In this document: positions 1 through 10,796 of the stretch, one piece after another
Numbering within the stretch: the stretch's first letter is position 1
Layout: the number at the start of each line of letters is the position of its first letter
Assembly (NCBI RefSeq): GCF_021168555.1
Contig: NZ_JAJOZS010000017.1
Coordinates: 27,497 to 91,496, forward strand
Direction: 5' to 3'
Length of the DNA stretch: 64,000 nucleotides
Source: Stenotrophomonas sp. MMGLT7
Lineage (GTDB): Bacteria; Pseudomonadota; Gammaproteobacteria; Xanthomonadales; Xanthomonadaceae
The notes under the pieces: generated by a model
The model's input: the letters and a program-made list of their open reading frames with translations, nothing else
What the model was told of the DNA's origin: nothing
Database searches by the model: none
Made by a program: the position numbers and the translations under genes

Positions 1-69
1 GAACCTCCAGACAGATGCATACCCGGTGCGCCCGCGCCGCCGCACCCCGGATCTACCGGCCCGCCCGCC

Positions 70-987
70 ATGGATGAGATGCTCGACACGCGCCGGCTGC
101 GCTACTTCATGCAGGTGCTGGAAAGCGGTTCGGTGCGCGCCGCCGCCGACGCCCTGGGCATGGACCCTTCCGCGCTCAGCCGCGCCATCGGCACCCTGGA
201 GCGCGAGTGCGGCGTGCGCCTGTTCCAGCGCCACGGCCGCGGCGTCGCGGCCACCGACGCCGGGCAGCTGCTGGCCAGCTACGCGCGCCGCCAGCACAGC
301 CAGCAACAGCACCTGCTGGTGCAGCTGGAAGGCATCCAGAAGGTCGAGCGCGGGCATATCGACATCATCACCGGCGAAGGCTTCGCCGACTGGCTGATGC
401 GCCACAGCCTGCGCGACTTCATGGCCTCCCACCCGGGCATCACCATCGGCCTGGAGATCAGCGGCACCGACGAGATCGTGCAGCGCATCGTCGACGAGCG
501 CGCGCAGATCGGCATGCTGTTCCAGCCGCCGAAGGACGAGCGCCTGCGCTCGCACTATTCGCACCCGCAGCCGATCCAGACGCTGGTGCTGGCCTCGCAC
601 CCGCTGGCTGGGCTGGAGCGTCCGCTCAAGCTCGCCGACCTGCTGCCCTACGCCGGGGCGACGCTGCGCCGCAGCTTCGGCATCCGCCAGCACATCGAGG
701 CCGCCGAGATCAGCGAAGGCGTGCGCCTGAACACCCTGCTGACCACCACCTCGTTCCATGCCATCGGCCATTTCGTCGCCGCCGGCCTGGGCTACGCGCT
801 GTCCACGCGCCCGGCCCTGGCGATGGACCGCGAGGACATGGTGGCGCTGCCGATGAAGAACCCGATCCTGCACCAGGGGCGCATGCACATCGTCTCCAAG
901 CACGGGCGCATGCTGTCGCCGGCGGCGGCGGAACTGCTGCGGCGGATCGTGCACGACATCTCCGCCGGCACCGCGCCCGACTTCTGA
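70..987 (+). CDS. LysR family transcriptional regulator
   Basis: 305-aa protein of normal LysR length. The N-terminal winged helix-turn-helix covers about residues 5-63 (RRLRYFMQVLESGSVRAAAD, then SALSRAIGTLE) and is followed by the linker helix and a substrate-binding domain to the C-terminus (residues about 95-295). Such proteins bind DNA as tetramers and change activity when a small metabolite binds the C-terminal domain. An ATG three codons further in (position 79) is an equally good start. It reads in the same direction as the DUF3100 gene 405 bp downstream and could regulate it, but no divergent partner is visible because the window begins just upstream. The effector cannot be told from sequence. 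Confidence 0.93.
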   Translation: MDEMLDTRRLRYFMQVLESGSVRAAADALGMDPSALSRAIGTLERECGVRLFQRHGRGVAATDAGQLLASYARRQHSQQQHLLVQLEGIQKVERGHIDIITGEGFADWLMRHSLRDFMASHPGITIGLEISGTDEIVQRIVDERAQIGMLFQPPKDERLRSHYSHPQPIQTLVLASHPLAGLERPLKLADLLPYAGATLRRSFGIRQHIEAAEISEGVRLNTLLTTTSFHAIGHFVAAGLGYALSTRPALAMDREDMVALPMKNPILHQGRMHIVSKHGRMLSPAAAELLRRIVHDISAGTAPDF

Positions 988-1392
988 GGGCGGTGCCTTC
1001 CAGGGCCTTCGAGGTGGCCCGACCTCGCACCACCTGCACAGCCGCATAGGGCCCGCGCCCGCGCCATGCGGCGACGATCTCCCCAGGCCCGTCCGGAGCC
1101 GCCCGGGGGTGGGCGGCATGCGCAGGCCGCTGCTTCCTGCCTGCTGGTGCTCCCAGCTCTTCAGGCGGATGCAAGCGCAGACCCGGCCCTGCAACGACGG
1201 ATCACGACCTTGGAAGGCCCGCTTCCGAGGGAAACTTGCCTGCGCTGCCTGCACGGCAGAAGACAGTGGCCGACCGGCCTCGCGTCATCGACGGGTCCAC
1301 GCGCGCACCGCGCAAGAGTTGCACGCAGTGCAACGCTTAGGCTCCTCCGCGGTCATTGTTGCAGCACCGGATTGTGCCGACACTGGCTGCCC
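988..1392. other. intergenic region, no gene recognised
   Basis: About 400 bp between the LysR gene and the DUF3100 gene. The DUF3100 frame stays open back to 1066, but the translation there is Arg/Cys/Pro-rich with no resemblance to the family, so I treat it as non-coding. It probably holds the promoter of the DUF3100-amidohydrolase pair. I see no convincing terminator or operator. Confidence 0.5.
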
Positions 1393-2712
1393 ATGCACCT
1401 TCCCGACCTCCTCCCTGCGCCCGCCGCGGCAGCCAAGTCCCGCCTGTTCGTGGCGGTCGTCGCCGCCACCGTGATCGCCGAACTGATCGGCCCGAGGGCA
1501 CTGCCGCTGGGCTCGGCCCGCGTGGTGATCCTGCCGATGCTATGGGCGCTGCTGCTGGCCGCGCTGTGGAGCCTGGCCCAGCGCCGGCTGCCGGCGCCGC
1601 TGCGCATCGACACGCCGCTGCAGGTCCACGCCGGCCGGCTGCTCAACGCGGCGATGCTGCTGTTCGTCGCCAAGCTGGGGCTGATGGCCGGCCACGCCCT
1701 GCCGCAGCTGCGCCAGGCCGGCTGGGCGCTGTTCTTCCAGGAATTCGGCCACGCCTTCGGCACCCTGGCGCTGGGCCTGCCGCTGGCGCTGGCGCTGGGC
1801 CTCAAGCGCGAGGCGGTCGGCGCGACCTTCTCGATCGGGCGCGAGAACAACCTGGCGATCATCGCGCAGAAGTACGGCATGCGTTCGCCGGAAGGCCACG
1901 GCGTCATGGCCGAGTACATCACCGGCACCGTGCTGGGCGCGGTCTTCATCACCCTGCTGGCGAGCTTCGTCACCAGCCTGGGCATCTTCGACCCGCGCTC
2001 GCTGGCGATGGGCGCCGGCGTCGGCTCGGGCAGCCTGATGGCCGCGGCGATCGGCGCGATCAACGCGCAGCAGCCGCAGGCGCTGCACCCGCAGCTGATG
2101 GCGATCGCCGCCGCCTCCAACCTGATCGCCGGGGTGGTCGGCTTCTACTTCGCCCTGTTCCTGTCGCTGCCGCTGTGCAACTGGCTCTACGCGCGGCTTG
2201 AGCCGGTGCTGGGACGGCTGGCGCCGGCACGGCAACCGCAGCCGTCCGCCGAAGCGGCGCCCGCCGAGGCGCCGGCGCAGGCGCTGCCGCTGGCCGACAG
2301 CATCTACACCTGGGTATTGATGATCGTGGCGGTGACCGCCTGCAATGCGCTGTCGGCCGGCGTGCCGCCGCTGCGCACGCTGCCGGGCATGGCCGTCGTC
2401 ATCGCCCTGGTCGCGATCGCCACCGTGCTCAAGCGCTGGCTGCCGCGGCTGCCGTTGATGCTGGCGCTGTCGCTGCTGGCCACCGCGGCCAGCGTGCCCG
2501 GGCTGTGGCCGTTCTCGGCCGCGGTCGCCGAACTCAGCGACCGCGTCCAGTTCATGAGCTTCACCACGCCGGTACTGGCGCTGGCCGGGTTCTCCATCGT
2601 CAAGGACCTGCCGGCGTTCCGCCAGCTGGGCTGGCGCATCGTGCTGGTCTCGCTGACCGCGACCGCCGGCACCTTCCTGTGCGCCACGCTCATCGCCGAA
2701 TTCTTCCACTGA
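1393..2712 (+). CDS. DUF3100 family integral membrane protein, probable transporter
   Basis: 439-aa polytopic protein with roughly ten hydrophobic segments. It matches the DUF3100 pattern as I remember it: an N-terminal VVAATVIAELIGPRALPLGS segment, a central FSIGRENNLAIIAQKYGM motif, ITGTVLGAVFITLLASF, then GAGVGSGSLMAAAIGAI and AAASNLIAGVVGFY. The start at 1393 was chosen because the family begins shortly before the first helix. The stop is 11 bp before the M20 amidohydrolase start, so the two are probably one transcript. DUF3100 genes commonly sit beside M20 amidohydrolases; the likely job is uptake of the amide substrate, but transport is inferred, not shown. A glutamate:sodium symporter-like fold is the alternative reading. 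Confidence 0.8.
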   Translation: MHLPDLLPAPAAAAKSRLFVAVVAATVIAELIGPRALPLGSARVVILPMLWALLLAALWSLAQRRLPAPLRIDTPLQVHAGRLLNAAMLLFVAKLGLMAGHALPQLRQAGWALFFQEFGHAFGTLALGLPLALALGLKREAVGATFSIGRENNLAIIAQKYGMRSPEGHGVMAEYITGTVLGAVFITLLASFVTSLGIFDPRSLAMGAGVGSGSLMAAAIGAINAQQPQALHPQLMAIAAASNLIAGVVGFYFALFLSLPLCNWLYARLEPVLGRLAPARQPQPSAEAAPAEAPAQALPLADSIYTWVLMIVAVTACNALSAGVPPLRTLPGMAVVIALVAIATVLKRWLPRLPLMLALSLLATAASVPGLWPFSAAVAELSDRVQFMSFTTPVLALAGFSIVKDLPAFRQLGWRIVLVSLTATAGTFLCATLIAEFFH

Positions 2713-2723
2713 CCCGAGATCAC

Positions 2724-3893
2724 ATGGACCGCGACTTCGCCATCGACCCCGACATCCGCGCGCGCATGCTGGCCTGGCGCCACGACATCCATGCCCATCC
2801 GGAAACCGCCTTCCAGGAGCACCGCACCTCCGACCTGGTCGCCGCCGCCCTGCAGGAGATGGGCCTGCCGGTGCACCGCGGCCTGGCCGGCACCGGCGTG
2901 GTGGCCACGCTGCGCAACGGCGACGGCCCGTCCATCGCCCTGCGCGCGGACATCGATGCGCTCGACATCCACGAGCTGAACGCGCTGCCCTACGCCTCGC
3001 GGCATCCGGGCAAGATGCACGCCTGCGGCCACGACGGCCATACCGCGATGCTGCTCGGCGCCGCCGCGCAGCTGGCACGCCGGCCGGACCTGCGCGGCAC
3101 CGTGCATTTCGTGTTCCAGCCGGCCGAGGAGAACGAGGGCGGCGGCCGGGTGATGGTCGAGCAGGGGCTGTTCGAGCTGTTCCCCGCCGATGCGGTGTAC
3201 GGCATGCACAACTTCCCCGACGTGCCCTACGGGCAGTTCGCCATCCGCGACGGCTGCATGACCGCGTTCCTGGACAACTTCGAGATCCGCGTCGGCGGCA
3301 AGGGCTGCCACGGCGCCACGCCGGAGCTGGGGATCGACCCCATCGCCGTCGCCGCGCAGTTGGTCAACGCGCTGCAGACCATCGTCAGCCGCCGCACCGC
3401 CGCGGCCGAGGCGGCGGTGGTCAGCGTGACCCAGATCCACGGCGGCGACACCTGGAACGTGATCCCGGCGAAGGTGGTCATGCGCGGCACCGCGCGCAGC
3501 CTGGATGCCGGCGTGCACGACCGCATCGAGGCGGCGATGGCGCAGATCTGCGCCGGCGTCGCCCAGGCGCACGGCGCCGACATCGCGCTGGACTACCGCC
3601 GCGGCTACCCCGGCGTGGTCAACACCGCGCGCGAGACCGGCGCGGCGATCGCGGCCGCGGCCAGCCTGGTCGGCGCCGAGCGGGTGCGGACCGACATCGC
3701 GCCGCTGATGGCCGGCGAGGACTTCGCCTTCATGCTGCAGCACCGGCCCGGCGCCTACATCGGCATCGGCACCCGCCGCGGCGCGGACACCGCGCCGGTG
3801 CACAACGCCCACTACGACTTCAACGACGACGCGCTGCCGCTGGGCGCGGCCTACTGGATCGCGCTGGCGCGGCGGCAGCTGACGGCCGGCTGA
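2724..3893 (+). CDS. M20 family amidohydrolase (hippurate hydrolase/N-acyl amino acid hydrolase type)
   Basis: 389-aa cytoplasmic metallohydrolase. The M20 dinuclear metal site is visible: HACGHDGH at about residues 99-106 (Cys101 and His103 as ligands), the catalytic/ligand glutamates in PAEENEGGG at about 133-141, His162 in YGMHNFPD, and the late HNAHYDFND motif. Between them sits the dimerisation lid domain (about residues 175-290). The family hydrolyses N-acyl or N-aroyl amino acids and related amides to acid plus amino acid. The ATG at 2724 directly follows the DUF3100 stop, and the protein begins just before the conserved RHDIHAHPE motif. The exact substrate is not predictable; the neighbouring serine dehydratase makes an N-acyl-serine-like compound one guess. 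Confidence 0.9.
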   Translation: MDRDFAIDPDIRARMLAWRHDIHAHPETAFQEHRTSDLVAAALQEMGLPVHRGLAGTGVVATLRNGDGPSIALRADIDALDIHELNALPYASRHPGKMHACGHDGHTAMLLGAAAQLARRPDLRGTVHFVFQPAEENEGGGRVMVEQGLFELFPADAVYGMHNFPDVPYGQFAIRDGCMTAFLDNFEIRVGGKGCHGATPELGIDPIAVAAQLVNALQTIVSRRTAAAEAAVVSVTQIHGGDTWNVIPAKVVMRGTARSLDAGVHDRIEAAMAQICAGVAQAHGADIALDYRRGYPGVVNTARETGAAIAAAASLVGAERVRTDIAPLMAGEDFAFMLQHRPGAYIGIGTRRGADTAPVHNAHYDFNDDALPLGAAYWIALARRQLTAG

Positions 3894-4000
3894 CGGCCCG
3901 GCATCCCCAGCCGGCCGGCAGCCGCACCACGCAGGCCGGCGGCGGTTGCCGGGCCCGGCAGCGGCATCTGCGACGGCACGTCGCCGCATCCGCTGCATTA

Positions 4001-4070
4001 TTTCGAAAATATCGCAAGAACTTCCCGGCATACTTGTCCCCGACACCAATAGTTCCCGATATTTTCGAAA
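4001..4070 (+). promoter_or_regulatory. inverted repeat upstream of gntR-sdaA, candidate operator
   Basis: TTTCGAAAATATCG at 4001-4014 and its exact reverse complement CGATATTTTCGAAA at 4057-4070, 42 bp apart and ending 19 bp before the GntR start codon. Each half also contains the self-complementary octamer TTTCGAAA. The AT-rich motif stands out strongly from the GC-rich surroundings. Two operator sites that allow looping or cooperative autorepression by the GntR protein is the simplest reading. Confidence 0.7.
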
Positions 4071-4089
4071 TTACACACCGCCGGCTTCG

Positions 4090-4821
4090 ATGTCCTCCGT
4101 CCCGACCACCCTCGCCACGCGTACCTACCTGCAGCTGCGCCACGACATCGTCCGTGGCCGCCTGGCCGCGGGCAGCAAGCTGCGCCTGGTCGTCCTGAGC
4201 GCGCGCTACGGCGCCGGCATGTCGCCGCTGCGCGAGGCGCTGGCGCGACTGTGCGGCGAGCAGCTGGTGGTCAGCGAGGACCAGCGTGGCTTCATGGTCG
4301 CGCCGCTGTCGCTGCAGGAACTGGACGACATCGCCCGGGTACGCAACCTGGTGGTGGACGAGGCGATGAACGACTCGATCCTGCACGGCGACGGGTCGTG
4401 GGAGGCCTGCCTGCGGCAGTCGCTGGCGGCGCTGGGCGAGCTGGAAGCGCCTGTCTCCGGCCGCCCGGTGGTGCTGCCGCCGGAACAGCTCGATGCGCTG
4501 GAAGCGCGCAACCACGCCTTCCACCAGGCGTTGCTGGCGGCCTGCCGTTCGCCCTGGCTGCTCAAGCTGCAGGAAAGCTTCTACCACCAGGCCGAACGCT
4601 ACCGCTACGCGGCCCTGCCGCGCGCGCGCGACAAGCGCTTCACCTGGGACGAGCACCAGGCCATCGCCGAGGCCGCGCTGCAGCGCAACGTGATCAAGGC
4701 CTGCCGCCTGCACGAGGAGCACCTGGCGCGCACCCACGCCAGCGTGCGCGCCGCGCTCGCCGACCGCCTCGGCCAGACCGCTCCTCCCGTCTTCGCCCCC
4801 CGTTCACAACGCAGCCGCTAA
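4090..4821 (+). CDS. GntR family (FCD/FadR-type) transcriptional regulator
   Basis: 243-aa regulator. The N-terminal winged HTH (about residues 8-72: TYLQLRHDIVRGRLAAGSKL, then SPLREALARLCGEQLV) is followed by an all-helical FCD effector domain (about 85-225) with scattered His/Asp/Arg residues that in this family often bind a metal and a carboxylic acid. The frame is open further upstream, but the ATG at 4090 gives the usual short lead before the HTH and leaves the 4001-4070 inverted repeat outside the gene. The stop codon lies 3 bp before sdaA, so regulator and serine dehydratase are almost certainly co-transcribed. That points to control by serine, pyruvate or a related organic acid. Confidence 0.9.
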   Translation: MSSVPTTLATRTYLQLRHDIVRGRLAAGSKLRLVVLSARYGAGMSPLREALARLCGEQLVVSEDQRGFMVAPLSLQELDDIARVRNLVVDEAMNDSILHGDGSWEACLRQSLAALGELEAPVSGRPVVLPPEQLDALEARNHAFHQALLAACRSPWLLKLQESFYHQAERYRYAALPRARDKRFTWDEHQAIAEAALQRNVIKACRLHEEHLARTHASVRAALADRLGQTAPPVFAPRSQRSR

Positions 4822-4824
4822 GCC

Positions 4825-6207
<1,383 letters not shown>

Positions 6208-6317
6208 GCGGCCGCGACCTGTCCTCCCGGCATCGGGCCGACCGGGGCCGGTCGCGGCAACGTCCACCGGCGCGCGCCGGCGCGGGAGCGACGATCCTCC
6301 GATACCGCCCGCCGCCC

Positions 6318-6394
6318 GGGCAAGGCCAACGGCCGCACCCGGGGCACGAGGCCCGCCTGGCTCCCGGGTGCGCCGCGCCCGCCCGGGCTGCGTG
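6318..6394. repeat. dispersed GC-rich intergenic repeat, copy 1
   Basis: The gap after sdaA contains GGGCAAGGCC, CCCGGGGCAC, TCCCGGGTGCGC and CCCGGGC blocks in the same order as in the gap at 20104-20188 after the AsmA gene. Both copies sit directly after a coding region. This looks like a short non-coding dispersed repeat; folding and copy number were not computed. Confidence 0.4.
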
Positions 6395-6485
6395 GCCGTC
6401 CGGCCTGGTGGCCTGCTCCCGGCAGCGGTCGCAGGCACCGCACCGACGCGCACGGGACCGGATTCAACCCCGGCCCACGGCAGCC

Positions 6486-6491
6486 GATAAT
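6486..6491 (+). promoter_or_regulatory. putative -10 element before the propeller-GGDEF gene
   Basis: GATAAT lies here and overlaps the first in-frame ATG (6490). If it is the -10 box, that ATG cannot be the start, which favours the ATG at 6517 (AGG nine bases upstream) or 6547. No clear -35 is visible. Confidence 0.35.
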
Positions 6492-6516
6492 GGGATGGGA
6501 GTCTCAGGTCCATGCC

Positions 6517-9500
6517 ATGCCCCAGCCGTCGCACGTCCTCGTCCGGATGACGCGCTCCCTCGCCGCAAGACTCTGCGTGGGCCTGGCGGCGTGCGGCTCG
6601 CTCCCGGCGGCCGCGCTGGATCCGCACAAGCCGTTCCACGACTACGTGCGCAACACCTGGTCGGTGGAACAGGGCCTGCCGCAACTGACCGTCAGCGCCA
6701 TCGCCCAGGACAGGTCGGGCTATCTCTGGTTCGGCACCCAGGCCGGACTGGCGCGGTTCGACGGCGTGCGCTTCGTCACCTACGACATGGACACCGCGCC
6801 GGAACTGCCGGGCACCATGATCCACGCCCTGCACGTGGACCCGGCCGGGCGGCTGTGGATCGGCACGCCGCAGGGGCTGGCGGTACGCGAGGGCACGCGT
6901 TTCCGCCGCGTCGCCTTCCCCGGCGACGGTTCGCGCGCCTACGAGGTGTACGCGCTGGCGAGCCTGCGCGGCGGCGTCTACGCGGCGACCTCGCGCGGCC
7001 TGTACCGGGTGGACGGCGCCGCGCCCGAGCGCGTCGCGCGGGCGCCGGACGCGCCGCGCTCGCTGCTGGCCCAGGGCGATGCACTGTGGATCGGCGCTGC
7101 AGGCCAGGCCTGCCGCATGCAGGCCGAGCGGTTCGATTGCCGCCCGCTGCCGGCGGAAGCGGCCGCGGCCTCGGTGGACCGCCTGGCCGCGGCCCAGGGC
7201 GGGCTCTGGGCCGGTACCCGCGAGGGCCTGTTCCGGCTGGACGGCCGCTGGCAGCGCCACGAGCAGGCGCCGTCGCTGGCCAGGGCGCCGATCGAGGCGA
7301 TGCTGGCCGACCACGACGCCAACCTGTGGGTGGCGACGCCGGCCGCGCTGGTCCGGGTCCGCGACGGCCGCGAGGCCGAGCGGATCGAAGGCGGCGAGGC
7401 GCTGCAGAGCCTGTACGAGGACCGCGAGCACAACCTGTGGCTGGGCAGCGCCGCCGAGGGCGTCAGCCGCCTGTGGAACGGCTGGACGCGGCGCTACAGC
7501 AGCCGCGACGGGCTGGCCAACCGCTTGCTGTGGTCGGTCGCGCAGGGCAGCGACGGCAGCATCTGGGCGGGCAGCAACGACGGCCTGGTGCGCTTCGACC
7601 ACGGCCGCTTCCGGACGCTGGTGCGCGGGCGCGAGCTGCCGCACCCGGCCGTGTACTCGCTGCTGCCGGAGGCGGACGCGGTCTGGATCGGCACCCGCGC
7701 CGGCGCGGCGCTGTGGCGCCACGGCCGGCTGCAGCCGCTGCCCGCACTGGAGGCGATGCGCGGCACCCAGGTCAACGGCATCCTGCGCGACCGCCACGGC
7801 CAGCTCTGGTTCGCGACCGCGCGCGGCCTGTACCGCCTGGATGCGCAGGGGCGGATGCGGCGCTACGCCGAGCAGCAGGGCCTGCCCGACCCGCGCGTGC
7901 GCGTGCTGCACGAGACCCGCGACGGCACCCTGCTGGTGGGCACGCAGAACGGCCTGTACCGCTGGGACGGCACGCGCCTGCACGCGGCCGGGCCGGACCC
8001 CGCGATCGGCCAGGACCTGCACGTCACCGCCATCCACGAACTGCCCGGCGGGCAGTGGGTGCTGGGCACGCTCACCCACGAGGACCTGCTGATCGGCGAC
8101 CACGGCCACTGGACGCGGCTGGGGCGCAACCGCGGCGTCCCGCTCAACGCGGCCTTCTTCATCAGCCACGACGACGACTACCTGTGGGTCGCCGGCCTGC
8201 GCGGCATCTACCGCGCGCCCATCGCCGACCTGCTGCACGCCATCCACGATCCCGCGCAGCGGGTGGCCGGGGAGATGCTGCTCAACGAACGCGGCGAACG
8301 CCATGGCGGGCAGAAGGGCGACTGCTGCAACGGCGCCGGCAACAGCCGCGGCTTCGTCCGCGACCGCGGCCTGTGGCTGCCCTCCCGCGACGGCCTGGTG
8401 GTGCTGCAGACCGACCAGGCCGCGCGCAACGACTACGCCCCGACCACGGTGATCGAGCGCGTGCAGGTCGCCGGACGCTGGATCGTGCTGGACCCGCGCG
8501 GCGACACCGGCACGCTGCCGCTGCCGGCCGGCGCGCGCGACCTCAAGTTCGAGTTCACCACCCTCTCCTTCCAGGCCGCCGACCACGTCGACATCCGCTA
8601 CCGGCTGCGCGGCTACGACACGCAGTGGCGCACGCTGGACACCCCGGAGCAGCGCTCGGTGGCCTACACCAACCTGCCGCCCGGCGACTACCGCTTCGAG
8701 GCCAGCGGCAGCAACAACAGCGGCATCGCCAGCCATTCGCAGGCAGGCCTGGCCTTCAAGGTGCCGGCGTACTTCCACGAGACGCCGTGGTTCCATCTCT
8801 TGCTGACCTCGCTGATCGCGTGCGCGGTCTATGCCGGCTACCGGCTGCTGCGGCGGCGCTACGCCAGCCAGCGCGCCTTCCTCGAATACCTGGTGCAGAA
8901 GCGCACCCAGGACCTGCAACTGCTCAACCAGCGGCTGCAGGACATGAGCCTGACCGACTACCTCACCGGGCTGCGCAACCGCCGCTACCTCGCCCAGCAG
9001 ATCCCCGCCGACCTGTCCTTCTACCGGCGCGATCCCGCCTTCCAGGCCGGCAACGACGCGGTGGTGTTCGTGCTGCTGGACGTGGACCACTTCAAGTCGA
9101 TCAACGACGGCCATGGCCACGCCGCCGGCGACCGCATCCTGCAGCAGCTGGCCGAACTGCTGCAGTCGCTGGTGCGCGGCGGCGACTACGTCGCCCGCTG
9201 GGGCGGCGAGGAGTTCCTGCTGGTGTTCCGGCCGATGCTGCGCACGCAGGTGAGCGCGCTCGGCGACCGCCTGCTGCAGGCCATCGAGCGGCATGCCTTC
9301 GACGTCGGCGACGGCAAGCGTTACCCGCTGACCGTGTCGGCCGGGCTGGTGGAGTACCCGCTGTTCCCGCAGCAGCCGCAGCTGCTGGGCTGGGAACAGC
9401 TGATCACCCTGGCCGACCATGCGCTGTACTGGGTCAAGGAACACGGGCGCAGCAACTGGGCGCTGTATCGCGCCGCCGCGCACGCGCCGGCGTCGCCGGT

Positions 9501-9603
9501 CACACTGGATTCCTCCGATCCGGTGGAGCTGGTGGCGCGCGGACTGCTGGTGCTGGAATCGCCGGCGTTGCGGGCCGCCAGCTCCGACCCGGCGCCGCAA
9601 TAG
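6517..9603 (+). CDS. periplasmic beta-propeller sensor with GGDEF diguanylate cyclase output
   Basis: About 1028 aa. A signal peptide (MTRSLAARLCVGLAACGSLP, preceded by an N-extension) leads into repeated two-component-regulator propeller blades, seen as recurring SGYLWFGTQAGLARFDG, GRLWIGTPQGL and GSIWAGSNDGLVRFDHG units over about residues 40-650. A Y_Y_Y immunoglobulin-like domain follows (about 655-750: FQAADHVDIRYRLRGYDTQW), then one transmembrane helix (HLLLTSLIACAVYAGYRLLR) and a cytoplasmic GGDEF domain. The active-site motif reads RWGGEEF and should be catalytically competent; it makes cyclic di-GMP from two GTP. There is no histidine kinase domain, so signal goes straight from periplasm to c-di-GMP. 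The ligand is unknown. The start is ambiguous among 6490, 6517 and 6547. Confidence 0.92.
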   Translation: MPQPSHVLVRMTRSLAARLCVGLAACGSLPAAALDPHKPFHDYVRNTWSVEQGLPQLTVSAIAQDRSGYLWFGTQAGLARFDGVRFVTYDMDTAPELPGTMIHALHVDPAGRLWIGTPQGLAVREGTRFRRVAFPGDGSRAYEVYALASLRGGVYAATSRGLYRVDGAAPERVARAPDAPRSLLAQGDALWIGAAGQACRMQAERFDCRPLPAEAAAASVDRLAAAQGGLWAGTREGLFRLDGRWQRHEQAPSLARAPIEAMLADHDANLWVATPAALVRVRDGREAERIEGGEALQSLYEDREHNLWLGSAAEGVSRLWNGWTRRYSSRDGLANRLLWSVAQGSDGSIWAGSNDGLVRFDHGRFRTLVRGRELPHPAVYSLLPEADAVWIGTRAGAALWRHGRLQPLPALEAMRGTQVNGILRDRHGQLWFATARGLYRLDAQGRMRRYAEQQGLPDPRVRVLHETRDGTLLVGTQNGLYRWDGTRLHAAGPDPAIGQDLHVTAIHELPGGQWVLGTLTHEDLLIGDHGHWTRLGRNRGVPLNAAFFISHDDDYLWVAGLRGIYRAPIADLLHAIHDPAQRVAGEMLLNERGERHGGQKGDCCNGAGNSRGFVRDRGLWLPSRDGLVVLQTDQAARNDYAPTTVIERVQVAGRWIVLDPRGDTGTLPLPAGARDLKFEFTTLSFQAADHVDIRYRLRGYDTQWRTLDTPEQRSVAYTNLPPGDYRFEASGSNNSGIASHSQAGLAFKVPAYFHETPWFHLLLTSLIACAVYAGYRLLRRRYASQRAFLEYLVQKRTQDLQLLNQRLQDMSLTDYLTGLRNRRYLAQQIPADLSFYRRDPAFQAGNDAVVFVLLDVDHFKSINDGHGHAAGDRILQQLAELLQSLVRGGDYVARWGGEEFLLVFRPMLRTQVSALGDRLLQAIERHAFDVGDGKRYPLTVSAGLVEYPLFPQQPQLLGWEQLITLADHALYWVKEHGRSNWALYRAAAHAPASPVTLDSSDPVELVARGLLVLESPALRAASSDPAPQ

Positions 9604-9689
9604 CCGCGGCCATCTCGCGGCCGCGGCGACCGCCATCGCGCCGGCGGCATGGATTAAGCTGCCATGCCGTCACCGCCAACGAGGCAACC

Positions 9690-10682
9690 ATGAAGCGATC
9701 CGTCCCGCTCGCCCTGATGCTCGCCTGCGCGGCCGCGTCGGCAGCCCCCGCCGCCAGCTACGGGCCACGCCTGGAAGGCTTCGACTATCCGCACCCGGTC
9801 CAGCGCTTCGCCTTCGACTCGCAGCGGCAGGCGCTGGAGATGGCCTACATCGATGTCAGGCCGGAGCGTCCCAACGGCCGCACCGTGGTGCTGCTGCACG
9901 GCAAGAACTTCTGCGCCGCCACCTGGGAAGGCACGATCGAGCCGTTGCGACGGGCCGGCTACCGCGTGCTGGCGCTGGACCAGGTCGGCTTCTGCAAGTC
10001 GAGCAAGCTGCAGGCCTACCAGTTCTCGTTCGGCCAGCTGGCCGCCAACACCCATGCGCTGCTGCAGCAGGCCGGCGTCGACAAGCCGATCCTGGTCGGC
10101 CATTCGATGGGCGCCATGCTGGCCATGCACTACGCGCTGCAGTACCCCGGCGAGCTGGAACGGCTGGTGCTGGTCAACCCGATCGGCCTGGAGGACTGGA
10201 AGGCCGAGGGCGTGCCCTGGCGCAGCATCGATGCCTGGTATGCACGCGAACTCAAGACCACGGCCGACTCGATCAAGCAGTACCAGCTGAACGCCTACTA
10301 CGGCGGCCACTGGAAGCCCGAGTACGACCGCTGGGTGCAGATGCAGGCCGGCCTGTACGCCGGTCCCGGCCACGAGGTGGTGGCCTGGAACCAGGCGCTG
10401 ACCTCGGACATGGTGTTCAACCAGCCGGTGGTCCAGGACCTGCCGCGGCTGCGCGTGCCGACCACGCTGTTCATCGGCCAGCGCGACCGCACCGCCATCG
10501 GCAAGGACCTGGCGCCGCCGCCGCTGGCGGCCAGGCTGGGCGACTACCCGCAACTGGGCAAGCGCGCGGCCAAGGCCATCCCCGACGCGCAGCTGGTGGA
10601 GTTCGACGACCTCGGCCACTCGCCGCAGGTCGAGGCACCGGAACGCTTCAACAAGGCCCTGCTCGAAGCGCTGGCGCGCTAG
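9690..10682 (+). CDS. exported alpha/beta hydrolase
   Basis: 330-aa protein with a signal peptide (MKRSVPLALMLACAAASAAP), so it is probably periplasmic. It has an alpha/beta-hydrolase core: oxyanion segment LLHGKNFCAATW, nucleophile elbow GHSMGAMLA (Ser about 147), acid in FIGQRDRTAIG and terminal His in DDLGHSPQVE. The substrate is unknown; such proteins are usually called epoxide hydrolase-like or proline iminopeptidase-like without proof. It stands alone 87 bp after the GGDEF gene and is followed by a REP palindrome, which suggests its transcript ends there. Confidence 0.88.
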   Translation: MKRSVPLALMLACAAASAAPAASYGPRLEGFDYPHPVQRFAFDSQRQALEMAYIDVRPERPNGRTVVLLHGKNFCAATWEGTIEPLRRAGYRVLALDQVGFCKSSKLQAYQFSFGQLAANTHALLQQAGVDKPILVGHSMGAMLAMHYALQYPGELERLVLVNPIGLEDWKAEGVPWRSIDAWYARELKTTADSIKQYQLNAYYGGHWKPEYDRWVQMQAGLYAGPGHEVVAWNQALTSDMVFNQPVVQDLPRLRVPTTLFIGQRDRTAIGKDLAPPPLAARLGDYPQLGKRAAKAIPDAQLVEFDDLGHSPQVEAPERFNKALLEALAR

Positions 10683-10796
10683 GGCGCCTTCGGATCGTCC
10701 GCAGCCTTCTGCATGCGCGGGAGGCTGCGGATACCGCCGCCCCTCCATGGCGGCACGGCCCAGGCGAGTCCGTACGAGCAACCTGTAGGAGCGACC

